DNA of 53,561 nt from a virus: positions 1 to 53,561 of IMG/VR virus record IMGVR_UViG_3300008120_000183; one strand, 5' to 3'. Within the stretch, counting starts at the first letter, position 1; the number at the start of each line of letters is the position of its first letter. Positions 15,454 through 21,903 of this stretch are shown here, piece by piece. The position numbers and the translations under genes were made by a program. The notes under the pieces are model-generated. The model searched no databases. It was given only the letters and a program-made list of their open reading frames with translations, and was not told the DNA's origin.

Positions 15454-15702
15454 TTTGGGTGATTTAAATGATTTGAGGGTAATTGGGTGATAATGGGATG
15501 TGAATGTGTGAACAACTAAAATAAAGGGTGTAATAAAGGTTAATTAAGGGTTAACTTGGTTTTGTATGGTGTATGGTATGTGAAAAACGGGTGTTAGATG
15601 GGGTGGGTGAGAGGACATGGATCAAAGAAATTCCCCCCTCTCCCCCACCCTCTCCCGTTCGACGGATATATCCTCGCGAAGAACCGCATGAAAACGCATG
15701 GG
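15454..15702. other. non-coding stretch with G/C-tract hairpin
   Basis: About 250 nt (350 nt to the next start) without a convincing gene. It contains short TGATTT repeats (15454-15475) and a G-rich segment at about 15598-15614 that can pair imperfectly with a C-rich segment at 15633-15656. The C-rich segment has four tracts of three or more C separated by 1-3 nt, so the - strand fits a G-quadruplex pattern. Confidence 0.5.
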
Positions 15703-15767
15703 TTCATAATTTCGTCATGCAAAAATGTGGTTTACTGAAATTTCGTTCGTATATTTACGGGGTAAGG
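15703..15767 (+). promoter_or_regulatory. tandem-GTCAT phage promoter
   Basis: GTCAT at 15714 lies exactly 36 bp upstream of TATATTTA at 15750; a near-match TTCAT at 15703 is the likely distal box. The core TTCGTATATTTACGGGG matches the promoters at 11158 and 16057. Drives the gene at 15803. Confidence 0.75.
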
Positions 15768-15802
15768 TTAAGGAAGTAGAAACAAAACAAAACAAAGACA
15801 AG

Positions 15803-16003
15803 ATGGCCAGGAAAATTGAGTATAGGGTTGTTAAAGAGGCAACCAGCCCTCCGTACTATTCGCTTGAGTACTTATGCTTTGATGATAAGGGGGAATTTAT
15901 TGTGAAGGGCGAACCCCTTCTCTTAGGAAGGAGTCTTAAGGAATTACGAGATACATTAGTAAAGATGATAGAAGCAATAGACGTGGAAGACATAGAGAAT
16001 TAA
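15803..16003 (+). CDS. small hypothetical protein
   Basis: 66 residues from the ATG at 15803, chosen because it is the first in-frame ATG after the promoter. Starts MARKIEYRVVKEATSPPYYS; beta-hairpin-like followed by a helix (SLKELRDTLVKMIEAI). It has its own promoter and is followed by another of the same class, so it forms a single-gene unit. Function unknown. Confidence 0.65.
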   Translation: MARKIEYRVVKEATSPPYYSLEYLCFDDKGEFIVKGEPLLLGRSLKELRDTLVKMIEAIDVEDIEN

Positions 16004-16009
16004 AAATCG

Positions 16010-16074
16010 GTCATAATTCAGTCATCCGAAAGGGTGGAAAGACCGAACCTCGTTCGTATCTTTACGGGGTAAGG
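16010..16074 (+). promoter_or_regulatory. tandem-GTCAT phage promoter for the RecA-like gene
   Basis: GTCAT at 16010 and 16021 (11 bp apart), then TATCTTTA at 16057, exactly 36 bp after the second box. Core TTCGTATCTTTACGGGG followed by a leader very similar to that at 11166-11183. Confidence 0.8.
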
Positions 16075-16116
16075 TTGAGAAAGAAACAAAAACAAAATCC
16101 CAAAAACCCAATCAAA

Positions 16117-16851
16117 ATGTTGCAAGTTAAGATCACCAAAATGAGCGATTTGAAGTTCGAGAAGAATTTGTTCGAACCGCTCCGTACCGGAAAGAAGATT
16201 GATGAATTTTTTAGTGGTGATCGTGGAATCATGCCTGGAACTAACACCGTCATTACTGGTGATCCTGGTATTGGTAAGACTACCGTTTTGCTTGACATCA
16301 TTGGTGATTTGAACCAATCCGGTAAGCGTGTTTTGTTTGTGAGTGGTGAGATGAACCAAATTGATATGGTTGGTTACGTTAAGCGTTTCCCCAAATTTGG
16401 TGATTTGCCGATTTTGTTTATGGGTGATTACGCTGATGAAGATCCGATTGAAGTGTTGCGTTCAGCGTTCAATGAAGGTTATGATTGTATTTTGATTGAC
16501 AGTATTGCTGAGATTGCAGTCGCGATTCAAGATTATTACGGTGGTACTTACAAGGGTGCAACAACCAAATTGTTGACCATTCTTGAAGAACAAAATATGG
16601 GTGAAAATATGAAGGGAATTAATACGGCAACATTGTTGATCCAGCAAGTTACCAAGAGTGGAACGTTTGCAGGTTCAAACCGTATTAAGCACATGACGAC
16701 TGCAATGGGTCACTTGAAGTTTACGAGTGAGGGTGAGCGTTACCTTGAGTTTAGTAAGAACCGTCGTGGCGGAAACATGAACCGGTTTTTCTTCAATTTG
16801 AATAACAAGAATTCTGTGAATTGGTTGTATGAAGCTCCTGCAAATTCATGA
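16117..16851 (+). CDS. RecA/RadA/KaiC-superfamily ATPase
   Basis: 244 residues from the ATG at 16117; a TTG at 16075 would lie within the promoter leader. Walker A is GDPGIGKT at 48-55, Walker B CILIDS at about 124-129, and FVSGEMN corresponds to the RadA/DnaB-type SGEM segment. The size and a late RIKHMTTAMGHLKF region fit a recombinase or a single-domain RecA-like helicase core; there is no RadA zinc finger or Lon domain. Likely role in phage DNA recombination or replication. It has its own promoter, a higher GC content than the structural genes, and a GC-rich non-coding island immediately downstream. Confidence 0.8.
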   Translation: MLQVKITKMSDLKFEKNLFEPLRTGKKIDEFFSGDRGIMPGTNTVITGDPGIGKTTVLLDIIGDLNQSGKRVLFVSGEMNQIDMVGYVKRFPKFGDLPILFMGDYADEDPIEVLRSAFNEGYDCILIDSIAEIAVAIQDYYGGTYKGATTKLLTILEEQNMGENMKGINTATLLIQQVTKSGTFAGSNRIKHMTTAMGHLKFTSEGERYLEFSKNRRGGNMNRFFFNLNNKNSVNWLYEAPANS

Positions 16852-16854
16852 AAA

Positions 16855-17157
16855 TGATTTGCTTTCAAAATAAAGATTTTTGATTGGATGATGGGATGGG
16901 GGTGGGGGTTGGGGAACCTCCCCCCCGTTACATACCTGATATATGCCGCCGTACGCCGTACGTACCACCATAGGGCCCCACACGCGTTGATGTCCATATA
17001 CGCGCGTATGACGTATATAGTAGGTTAGATGGGGAGTGAGAGCGCAAATACCTATACCCCATCGACAAATATATACAAATATCCCATCTTATTTTATTAT
17101 CATTTTGTATGTATCATTGACAGTTGTAATTAATGAACCTTACAATGAATAAAAATT
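16855..17157. other. GC-rich non-coding island with G-quadruplex motif and palindromes
   Basis: About 300 nt without a gene. Four G tracts at 16893-16914 (3, 5, 5 and 4 G with 1-2 nt loops) fit a G-quadruplex, and GGTT/AACC plus a C7 run allow a competing hairpin to about 16926. Downstream are GTACGTAC (16958), GGGCCC (16973), ACGCGT (16982) and the perfect 12-bp palindrome ATACGCGCGTAT (16998-17009). This is strikingly unlike the AT-rich surroundings. Candidate origin, recombination or regulatory region; no direct proof. Confidence 0.5.
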
Positions 17158-17244
17158 ATGGACCCCGAAGAAGAAACTCAAGACAAATGGGAGGACAACA
17201 ATTGGCATCCTCATGAAACTTTTAGATATTTATCACAAAATTAA
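17158..17244 (+). CDS. very small acidic protein
   Basis: 28 residues (MDPEEETQDKWEDNNWHPHE ... LSQN) with an ATG after an A/T-rich leader, as other genes here have. Too short to judge with certainty; an ATATTTAT motif lies inside its last codons. Confidence 0.35.
   Translation: MDPEEETQDKWEDNNWHPHETFRYLSQN
17226..17233 (+). promoter_or_regulatory. candidate phage promoter, ATATTTAT class
   Basis: ATATTTAT 33 nt upstream of the gene at 17259, whose product carries a head-targeting-like N terminus. Same motif as upstream of the other packaged and structural genes. Confidence 0.35.
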
Positions 17245-17258
17245 AAAACAAAAATAAA

Positions 17259-17675
17259 ATGGAAGAACTAAAAAGATTCAGACAATTTCTCGCAGAGAAA
17301 AAAATAACAGAAGCTAATGACTCACAACTTCAGGCTTTAATGAATATAGTATCAGGGGATTGGGCTTCAGATGTTCTCCAAGATGGAACCTTTGGCACCG
17401 TAAGCCCCTTTGGTAATGGAGAACAAGGAACTCCACTTATGAATGTAACTAAGGAAATCAAAAGCAATTTCGAGTTCTATAAAGAAGACCCAGATACCGA
17501 TGACTTTGACTTGGTTAAAGATGATATGAAAGCAGTAAAAGAAATAGCTCGAGCTGTTAAAAAAATGGGAGGTAGAGTAGCATATGGTGGTGATGGGCTC
17601 CAATATGTTTACACCGTAAATGGTGAAGGTGAGTTACTTGCACAAGCAATAGAAACCGATGAAGAGCCAGAATAA
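17259..17675 (+). CDS. putative packaged (internal head) protein with capsid-targeting-like leader
   Basis: 138 residues. The N terminus MEELKRFRQFLAEKKITEAN resembles the T4 capsid-targeting sequence (MKTYQEFIAEA type), with cleavage-like sites LAE|K and ITE|A (after residues 13 and 18). The rest is acidic and soluble (DLVKDDMKAVKEIARAVKKM). A near-identical leader (MKELNTFRQFLAE) starts the gene at 51704. It and the next gene lie far from the main packaged-protein cluster. Role inside the virion is inferred from the leader only. Confidence 0.65.
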   Translation: MEELKRFRQFLAEKKITEANDSQLQALMNIVSGDWASDVLQDGTFGTVSPFGNGEQGTPLMNVTKEIKSNFEFYKEDPDTDDFDLVKDDMKAVKEIARAVKKMGGRVAYGGDGLQYVYTVNGEGELLAQAIETDEEPE

Positions 17676-17686
17676 TTTAATACAAA

Positions 17687-17983
17687 ATGAAAGAACTAAA
17701 CTCATTCAGAGAATATCTCAGTAAAAACGAAAATTATGCCATAAAAAATTATGTCATAAATTTAGGTGGAGATTTTGCGCTTAACCCAGCCGAAGTCGAA
17801 GAATTTCTTAAAAACGAGGGATATGACGATGAAATGATAGATGATATGTTTGATGACCATAACTTTCAAGAAGATTTAGCAGGTATTGTTAATGCATTTG
17901 TTGAAGGTGGAGAATTAGACCAAAACGAAATAGAAGATTTACTCGCCCAAGCAGCCAACTTCTATGAAGGTAACTACGACTAA
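17687..17983 (+). CDS. putative packaged protein, leader-related to its neighbour
   Basis: 98 residues starting MKELNSFREYLSKNENYAIK, the same leader type as the upstream gene but without a clean LxE site. The remainder is acidic and helical (PAEVEEFLKNEGYDDEMIDD). 11 nt separate the two genes. Function unknown. Confidence 0.6.
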   Translation: MKELNSFREYLSKNENYAIKNYVINLGGDFALNPAEVEEFLKNEGYDDEMIDDMFDDHNFQEDLAGIVNAFVEGGELDQNEIEDLLAQAANFYEGNYD

Positions 17984-17986
17984 AGA

Positions 17987-18085
17987 ATGAAGCTCGAGCA
18001 AATATATAAGGATATAAAAGAGGCTGCTAAACCTATCCAGATATCGGAGATAGGGGAAGGCAGCCTCATGCTCGGGAATGGATAG
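17987..18085 (+). CDS. possible short leader-like peptide
   Basis: 32 residues beginning MKLEQIYKDIKEA, again similar to the head-targeting leaders of this phage (compare MKLKQFIQEA at 50544). It could be the remnant of a longer packaged protein or a real micro-protein. The same DNA forms a nested RNA hairpin, so the coding call is uncertain. Confidence 0.35.
   Translation: MKLEQIYKDIKEAAKPIQISEIGEGSLMLGNG
17996..18073 (+). ncRNA. nested three-helix RNA structure
   Basis: Three helices nest inside one another: GAGCA (17996) with TGCTC (18069), GAGGCTGC (18020) with GCAGCCTC (18060), and CCTATC (18032) with GATAGG (18049) around an 11-nt loop. The perfect 8-bp GC-rich central helix is unusual in this AT-rich genome. 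There is no T tract after it, so it is not a simple terminator. It may be a structured regulatory or processed RNA, and it overlaps a 32-codon frame. Confidence 0.45.
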
Positions 18086-18127
18086 TTGGAAATGCTATAA
18101 TCTATTATTTTATAAATTAAAAAAATT

Positions 18128-18403
18128 ATGCGAATTTTTGCCCCTATACTTGTTGTATTGTGTACTATAGGTTGTAATAGCACATCTCACTTGCAATGCG
18201 ATGAGGCCTATGCCCACGATTATAACTGCGATTTACCACAACGTAATATATACATCCCGTCCTCAAATCCTTATTTCTATTATTATCCTCATATGGAAAC
18301 TGTGTACTACGTCCCCATTTATGTTCCGGTTTCCCCACCAAACGAACAAAAGCCTGTAAGAAAAGGGCCCCGACCTAGTATTACTGGTAGAAATACACAA
18401 TAA
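18128..18403 (+). CDS. small lipoprotein, tyrosine/proline-rich
   Basis: 91 residues. MRIFAPILVVLCTIGC is a lipoprotein signal. The mature part is rich in Tyr and Pro (SSNPYFYYYPHMETVYYVPI) and ends in a basic segment (KPVRKGPRPSITGRN). Such sequences are usually unstructured surface peptides. It is followed by a terminator. Function unknown. Confidence 0.65.
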   Translation: MRIFAPILVVLCTIGCNSTSHLQCDEAYAHDYNCDLPQRNIYIPSSNPYFYYYPHMETVYYVPIYVPVSPPNEQKPVRKGPRPSITGRNTQ

Positions 18404-18442
18404 TTAAAGTATATAAGTATATTTGAAGGGGGTAGTGGGTTT

Positions 18443-18473
18443 AAGGCACTTCAACTTGGAGTGCCATTTTTTT
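18443..18473 (+). terminator. rho-independent terminator
   Basis: GGCACTTC pairs with GGAGTGCC around a 5-nt loop (18445-18465), followed by A and seven T. It ends the lipoprotein transcript. TTCGTACCTTTAG directly after it (18475-18487) resembles the core of the tandem-GTCAT promoters, although no GTCAT boxes are present. Confidence 0.75.
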
Positions 18474-18503
18474 GTTCGTACCTTTAGTTTCAAATTTAAA
18501 TTA

Positions 18504-18983
18504 ATGAATATATTTTACATTAATACGGATCCTATAATTGCTGCTAGGGAATTAGCAGATGATCACATTCGTAAAATGCAAATTGAATGTGCTCAAATGT
18601 GTTGTGTTGCTCATTGGGAAAATGGTTCAAGTGCTCCTTATCGAAAATCTCACACCAATCACCCTTCTACTAAATGGACAAGAGAATCAATACAACATTA
18701 TAGATGGGTTGTAAAACATGGACTTGAAATTTGTAGTGAGTTTACTAAGCGTTATGGTAAGCACCATAAAACTCAAGATGTTTTAGAGTGGCTTAGAGAT
18801 AACGAACCTAATATTCCTGATACGGGTTTTGTAGATCCTCCTCAATGTATGCCTGAAGAGTTTAAAGAGGATAATACTTTAAAAGCTTATAAAAAGTTTT
18901 ATGTGTTAGATAAAGTAGGCGTTAAAAGGTTAGATTGGAAAAAATTAAATAATCGACCTTCGTGGGTGAATATTTATGGGTAA
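18504..18983 (+). CDS. conserved phage protein of unknown function
   Basis: 159 residues from the ATG at 18504, which places the promoter-like TACCTTT box upstream. The N terminus MNIFYINTDPIIAARELADD followed by HIRKMQIECAQM shows the DPxxAAxxLxDxHxxKMxxExAQ pattern I associate with a phage-wide protein family whose role is not established. A cysteine/histidine-rich stretch (CCVAH) follows. Soluble. It could be a nucleic-acid enzyme, but I see no decisive motif. Confidence 0.65.
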   Translation: MNIFYINTDPIIAARELADDHIRKMQIECAQMCCVAHWENGSSAPYRKSHTNHPSTKWTRESIQHYRWVVKHGLEICSEFTKRYGKHHKTQDVLEWLRDNEPNIPDTGFVDPPQCMPEEFKEDNTLKAYKKFYVLDKVGVKRLDWKKLNNRPSWVNIYG

Positions 18984-18987
18984 AACC

Positions 18988-19116
18988 ATGGCACGCAAGA
19001 AAAAGAAAATTCAATTTAGACCTAAGTTTGATAGAAAACAACACCAAGTTTATCAAAACAATTTAGCCATTATTAACGGACTAACTAAATGCCTACATAC
19101 ACCAGAGCTCAACTAA
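18988..19116 (+). CDS. small basic protein
   Basis: 42 residues from ATG 18988 (MARKKKKIQFRPKFDRKQHQ); an ATG at 18976 in the same frame would overlap the previous gene. Very basic N terminus, possibly nucleic-acid binding. The end overlaps the next gene by 28 nt in another frame. Confidence 0.45.
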   Translation: MARKKKKIQFRPKFDRKQHQVYQNNLAIINGLTKCLHTPELN

Positions 19117-19451
19117 GAAATGGGGTTACAGCTTCTGCTAATTTAACTGCAGGAACCTATAATTTTTCTCTTGTAAATAACATTGAGAATACCTATTTTT
19201 CTATTGAAGGGGTAAATAGTTTTATTTTCCAATCCGCTTCATTGGCCTCCCTTTCTAACTGCACTGTAGTATCGGGATCGAGAAATGCTGCTTTTTCTGT
19301 TAAAGGTAATTCAACAGCAACTTTTAATTTTGTTGTTACAAAAACTATACCTAAAGAACAAATCAAATTTAGAGCTACAAATCCTCTAATATACAGCATA
19401 GGAGATATTACATCTTCAGGATCTATTAAAGGAATCCAGGCGTCATATTAA
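19089..19451 (+). CDS. small beta-rich protein, possibly virion-associated
   Basis: 120 residues with a repetitive Ser/Thr/Asn-rich strand pattern (TAGTYNFSLVNNIENTYFSI) and no charged core, as seen in phage decoration or fibre tip proteins. It starts MPTYTRAQLRNGVTASANL. It lies outside the tail module, so this is tentative. Its last codons contain the distal GTCAT box of the next promoter. Confidence 0.55.
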   Translation: MPTYTRAQLRNGVTASANLTAGTYNFSLVNNIENTYFSIEGVNSFIFQSASLASLSNCTVVSGSRNAAFSVKGNSTATFNFVVTKTIPKEQIKFRATNPLIYSIGDITSSGSIKGIQASY

Positions 19452-19500
19452 AGTCATCTTAAGATTTGGAAATTTGAAATCTTTTTTGTATCTTTAGGAT
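19442..19500 (+). promoter_or_regulatory. tandem-GTCAT phage promoter with near-zero leader
   Basis: GTCAT at 19442 and 19453 (11 bp apart), TATCTTTA at 19489 exactly 36 bp after the second box. The start codon at 19501 is only 12 nt from the start of the box, so the transcript would be leaderless or nearly so. Confidence 0.75.
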
Positions 19501-19830
19501 ATGAAAAAAGTTAAGACATATCTGTTTTTGGCGGGGTTGGGTTTGATCTCATCCAATACAAATGCCCAGTATGTTTATATCATTCACCCAGATGATACTG
19601 TCACTAAACCCACACACATTATTGATTTGGTGTATGAAATGGGAGAGGCGGATTGGGTTGTTGCTCCTACTGTAGATCGGCAAGAAGCGGAGCGTCAAGA
19701 AGGGATGTGGTTTTTTGTTCAAGATCCTTCAAAGGCTGATTTCCTTATAAGGATTGAGCGAGGGCCAATGAAAGATAAAACTTTAGTATATTTGACTGAA
19801 AATGAGTTGCGTGTTCGTGTAAATTACTAA
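19501..19830 (+). CDS. secreted/periplasmic small protein
   Basis: 109 residues with signal peptide MKKVKTYLFLAGLGLISSNTNAQ (cleavage probably after AQ; two segments). Mature part is short and acidic (DLVYEMGEADWVVAPTVDRQ). One of five small exported proteins in this region. Function unknown. Confidence 0.7.
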   Translation: MKKVKTYLFLAGLGLISSNTNAQYVYIIHPDDTVTKPTHIIDLVYEMGEADWVVAPTVDRQEAERQEGMWFFVQDPSKADFLIRIERGPMKDKTLVYLTENELRVRVNY

Positions 19831-19845
19831 TAAAAATTATATATT

Positions 19846-19995
19846 ATGACAAACCCTACAAAAAACTACATCATTAAAACAATTAATGATTTTTTGGAAA
19901 AAGAACCAACTTTGGAAAAGGAAAAAGGTACTTCTTATACATTGGGATATGCCATTGGAGTATTAAAGGATGTAAAAAATCTTTTAGAAGATTAA
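19846..19995 (+). CDS. small hypothetical protein
   Basis: 49 residues (MTNPTKNYIIKTINDFLEKE ... LKDVKNLLED), helical and charged. 15 nt after the secreted protein gene, probably co-transcribed. No known family. Confidence 0.5.
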   Translation: MTNPTKNYIIKTINDFLEKEPTLEKEKGTSYTLGYAIGVLKDVKNLLED

Positions 19996-20002
19996 TAATT
20001 TC

Positions 20003-20055
20003 GTCATACAAAAATTTGGATTTGCGAAAATCCGTTCGTATATTTCGGCATAAAG
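20003..20055 (+). promoter_or_regulatory. GTCAT-type phage promoter for the DUF932 gene
   Basis: GTCAT at 20003 is exactly 36 bp upstream of TATATTTC at 20039; the distal box is degenerate. ATTTGGATTT lies between, as at 13840. Core TTCGTATATTTCGG. Confidence 0.7.
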
Positions 20056-20085
20056 ATTGAAAGCATAACACAAAATCAATTGATT

Positions 20086-20922
20086 ATGGAAAGTTTGATG
20101 TTCACCGCCCAAGAAGAAAGTCAATTTTTGACTATGGAGCAAGTAAAAAAAGCATGTTCTGCTGCTTTTACTACAAAACCTAGTGGTAATGTTTCCGAAT
20201 ATTACACTCACATCCCTACACACCAAGTTATTGAAGATATGGGTAAATTGGGTTGGGGTGTGATTGATGCTAAACAAATTAAATCTCGGAAACAGAGTGG
20301 AGAAGGGACTCAAAAACACATGATTGTGTTCCGGCATCCTGATCTTATGGTTGAAGGAAAAGATGGGGATAATGTTTGGCCCCAAATCATTATGACTAAT
20401 TCTCATGATGGAAAAAATTCATTTACCTTCCAAGCAGGAATGTATCGTTTGGTGTGTTCCAATGGTTTGGTAATTGCTGATCAAGAATTTGGCTCGATGA
20501 AAATTCGCCATATGGGTTATGATTTTGAAACCCTCCGTAATACTATTGGTTCTATGGTTGAACGATTGCCTTTGACGGTTGAAAGCATGAACAAGTTTAA
20601 ATCTACAGAATTGTCACAAGAACAAAAGTATGATTTGGCTCGTAAAGCTCTTGAAACTCGATTCCAAGTTCAAGAGAACCAAAAAGTTGACTTGATTTAC
20701 AAAGTTGACTTGGACAAATTCCTTACCCCAGTACGGAAAGAAGATTCGGGTAATGATTTGTGGAGTGTATTTAATCTTATTCAAGAGCGAATCATTGAAG
20801 GAGATTTTGAGTATGTTAATGGGGTTAAAATGCGTAAAGCTCGTAAAATTAAGAATTTTAACCAAGATTTGGATGTAAATAAAAAGCTTTTTGAAGTAGC
20901 AAAAGAGTTTGTTGCTGCATAA
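20086..20922 (+). CDS. DUF932-like phage/plasmid protein
   Basis: 278 residues from the ATG at 20086; a TTG two codons upstream is less likely. The segment AGMYRLVCSNGLVIADQEF matches the FRxVCSNGLV signature of DUF932 proteins, which are common on phages and plasmids and have no firm function; a role in DNA metabolism or anti-restriction has been suggested by context. Soluble, with lysine-rich C terminus (RKARKIKNFNQDLDVNKKLF). It has its own promoter and is followed by a G/C hairpin. Confidence 0.75.
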   Translation: MESLMFTAQEESQFLTMEQVKKACSAAFTTKPSGNVSEYYTHIPTHQVIEDMGKLGWGVIDAKQIKSRKQSGEGTQKHMIVFRHPDLMVEGKDGDNVWPQIIMTNSHDGKNSFTFQAGMYRLVCSNGLVIADQEFGSMKIRHMGYDFETLRNTIGSMVERLPLTVESMNKFKSTELSQEQKYDLARKALETRFQVQENQKVDLIYKVDLDKFLTPVRKEDSGNDLWSVFNLIQERIIEGDFEYVNGVKMRKARKIKNFNQDLDVNKKLFEVAKEFVAA

Positions 20923-20944
20923 AGCAGTTGCCATGTTGTTTAAA

Positions 20945-20966
20945 GGGGGGGAAGGAGAACCCCCCC
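20945..20966 (+). other. G7/C7 hairpin
   Basis: Seven G (20945-20951) and seven C (20960-20966) can pair around an 8-nt loop just after the DUF932 gene. There is no T tract, so it may be an RNA 3'-end stabiliser or processing site rather than a canonical terminator. Confidence 0.5.
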
Positions 20967-20988
20967 AATAACAAAAAAATTAACATAA

Positions 20989-21168
20989 ATGAATCCTGTG
21001 TACGAAATTAACCAAATGAATTCAGTTGAAGCAATTCTTGAGCAAGCTGATATTTATGGCTTAAGGGCCGAAGTAATGGCATGTGCAATTGCTTTGGTTC
21101 GCCAAAACCCCCTCTTACCCACGGGGTCGGCTTATATGATGGCCGCCTTAGAATGGGACGTTCTTTGA
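20989..21168 (+). CDS. small hypothetical protein
   Basis: 59 residues (MNPVYEINQMNSVEAILEQA ... MMAALEWDVL), helical, neutral. It begins 23 nt after the G7/C7 hairpin. Several codons are GC-rich compared with the structural genes. No known family. Confidence 0.55.
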   Translation: MNPVYEINQMNSVEAILEQADIYGLRAEVMACAIALVRQNPLLPTGSAYMMAALEWDVL

Positions 21169-21193
21169 TAGAAACCTTTAAATCATTTGTTAT

Positions 21194-21379
21194 ATGGAGT
21201 TTATTTCTTATCTTCAAATTGCAGTTTTTACTGCTATGGCTGTTATGATGTTTAACATGTATTTGCGTATCCGAGATTTGGAATCCGCGATTGATGAGGT
21301 AGATGATGTCATTGATGAAATGGATGCTGACCTCGAAAAAGATTTTGCCCGAATTGAAAATAAGATTACTACTCGGTAA
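21194..21379 (+). CDS. membrane-anchored coiled-coil protein
   Basis: 61 residues: one N-terminal membrane helix (FISYLQIAVFTAMAVMMF) followed by an acidic coiled coil (LESAIDEVDDVIDEMDADLE). Similar in design to small phage membrane proteins such as spanin-like or lysis-control proteins, but no specific match. It ends 10 nt before a tRNA gene. Confidence 0.6.
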   Translation: MEFISYLQIAVFTAMAVMMFNMYLRIRDLESAIDEVDDVIDEMDADLEKDFARIENKITTR

Positions 21380-21389
21380 GAGTAGTATT

Positions 21390-21474
21390 GGTGAGATGGC
21401 AGAGTGGTCTATCGCGTCGGTCTTGAAAACCGAAGTACTGCAAGGTACCGGGGGTTCGAATCCCTCTCTCACCG
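21390..21474 (+). tRNA. tRNA-Ser (anticodon UGA)
   Basis: Acceptor GGTGAGA pairs with TCTCACC (21467-21473); discriminator G. The anticodon stem TCGGT/ACCGA encloses CTTGAAA with anticodon TGA, reading UCA. A long variable arm (class II) and a GGTTCGAATCC T-arm are present. No encoded CCA. Confidence 0.92.
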
Positions 21475-21518
21475 CGAGTTTTTATAAATTTTAACAAGTA
21501 AATAATTAATTAAACACA

Positions 21519-21686
21519 ATGAAAAACTTTTTTGTACTTGCAGCCGTTGTTGGCTTGGTAGCGTGTAACAACACAGAAACTGAAACCGAAAACCAGGTTC
21601 AGGGTCAAGACACTATTGTAGTAGCTGTTGATTCTACTGCAGTTGTTGTTGATACTACTGTTGTTGAGACTGAGGTAGCCCAGTAA
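21519..21686 (+). CDS. small lipoprotein between tRNA genes
   Basis: 55 residues. MKNFFVLAAVVGLVAC is a lipoprotein signal, followed by an acidic/Val-Thr-rich tail (NNTETETENQVQGQDTIVVA). It is placed between two tRNA-Ser genes. A weak hairpin AGCCC/GGGCT followed by A residues lies just after it (about 21694-21708). Unknown function; similar in design to the other small lipoproteins here. Confidence 0.65.
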   Translation: MKNFFVLAAVVGLVACNNTETETENQVQGQDTIVVAVDSTAVVVDTTVVETEVAQ

Positions 21687-21712
21687 CAACCCCAGCCCTT
21701 AGGGGCTAAAAC

Positions 21713-21797
21713 GGAAGATTGCCAGAGTGGTTAATGGAGCGGTTTGCTAAACCGTCATCAAGAAATTGATGCGTTGGTTCGAATCCAACATCTTCCG
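21713..21797 (+). tRNA. tRNA-Ser (anticodon GCU)
   Basis: Acceptor GGAAGAT pairs with ATCTTCC (21790-21796); discriminator G. The anticodon stem GCGGT/ACCGT encloses TTGCTAA with anticodon GCT, reading AGC/AGU. A long variable arm (TCATCAAGAAATTGATG) is intact. Confidence 0.92.
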
Positions 21798-21821
21798 CCC
21801 GAACGAAGCAAATACCAGGAT

Positions 21822-21895
21822 GCGGGTGTGGCGGAATTGGCATACGCACTTGACTTAGGATCAAGTTATTGGGGGTTCGAGTCCCTCCACCCGTA
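21822..21895 (+). tRNA. tRNA-Leu (anticodon UAG) with short variable arm
   Basis: Acceptor GCGGGTG pairs with CACCCGT (21888-21894, first pair G-U); discriminator A. Anticodon stem CTTGA/TCAAG with loop CTTAGGA, anticodon TAG. The D-arm (GTGGCGGAATTGG) is typical of tRNA-Leu. The variable region is only TTATT (21866-21870) instead of the usual long arm, which makes this 74-nt molecule unusual. Confidence 0.85.
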
Positions 21896-21903
21896 CAAAC
21901 TTC

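Noticed and set aside
15573-15779. Possible 68-codon frame in the non-coding gap before the gene at 15803
   Set aside because: It runs through a proline-coding C tract and the tandem-GTCAT promoter and has no family resemblance; the composition is that of non-coding DNA.
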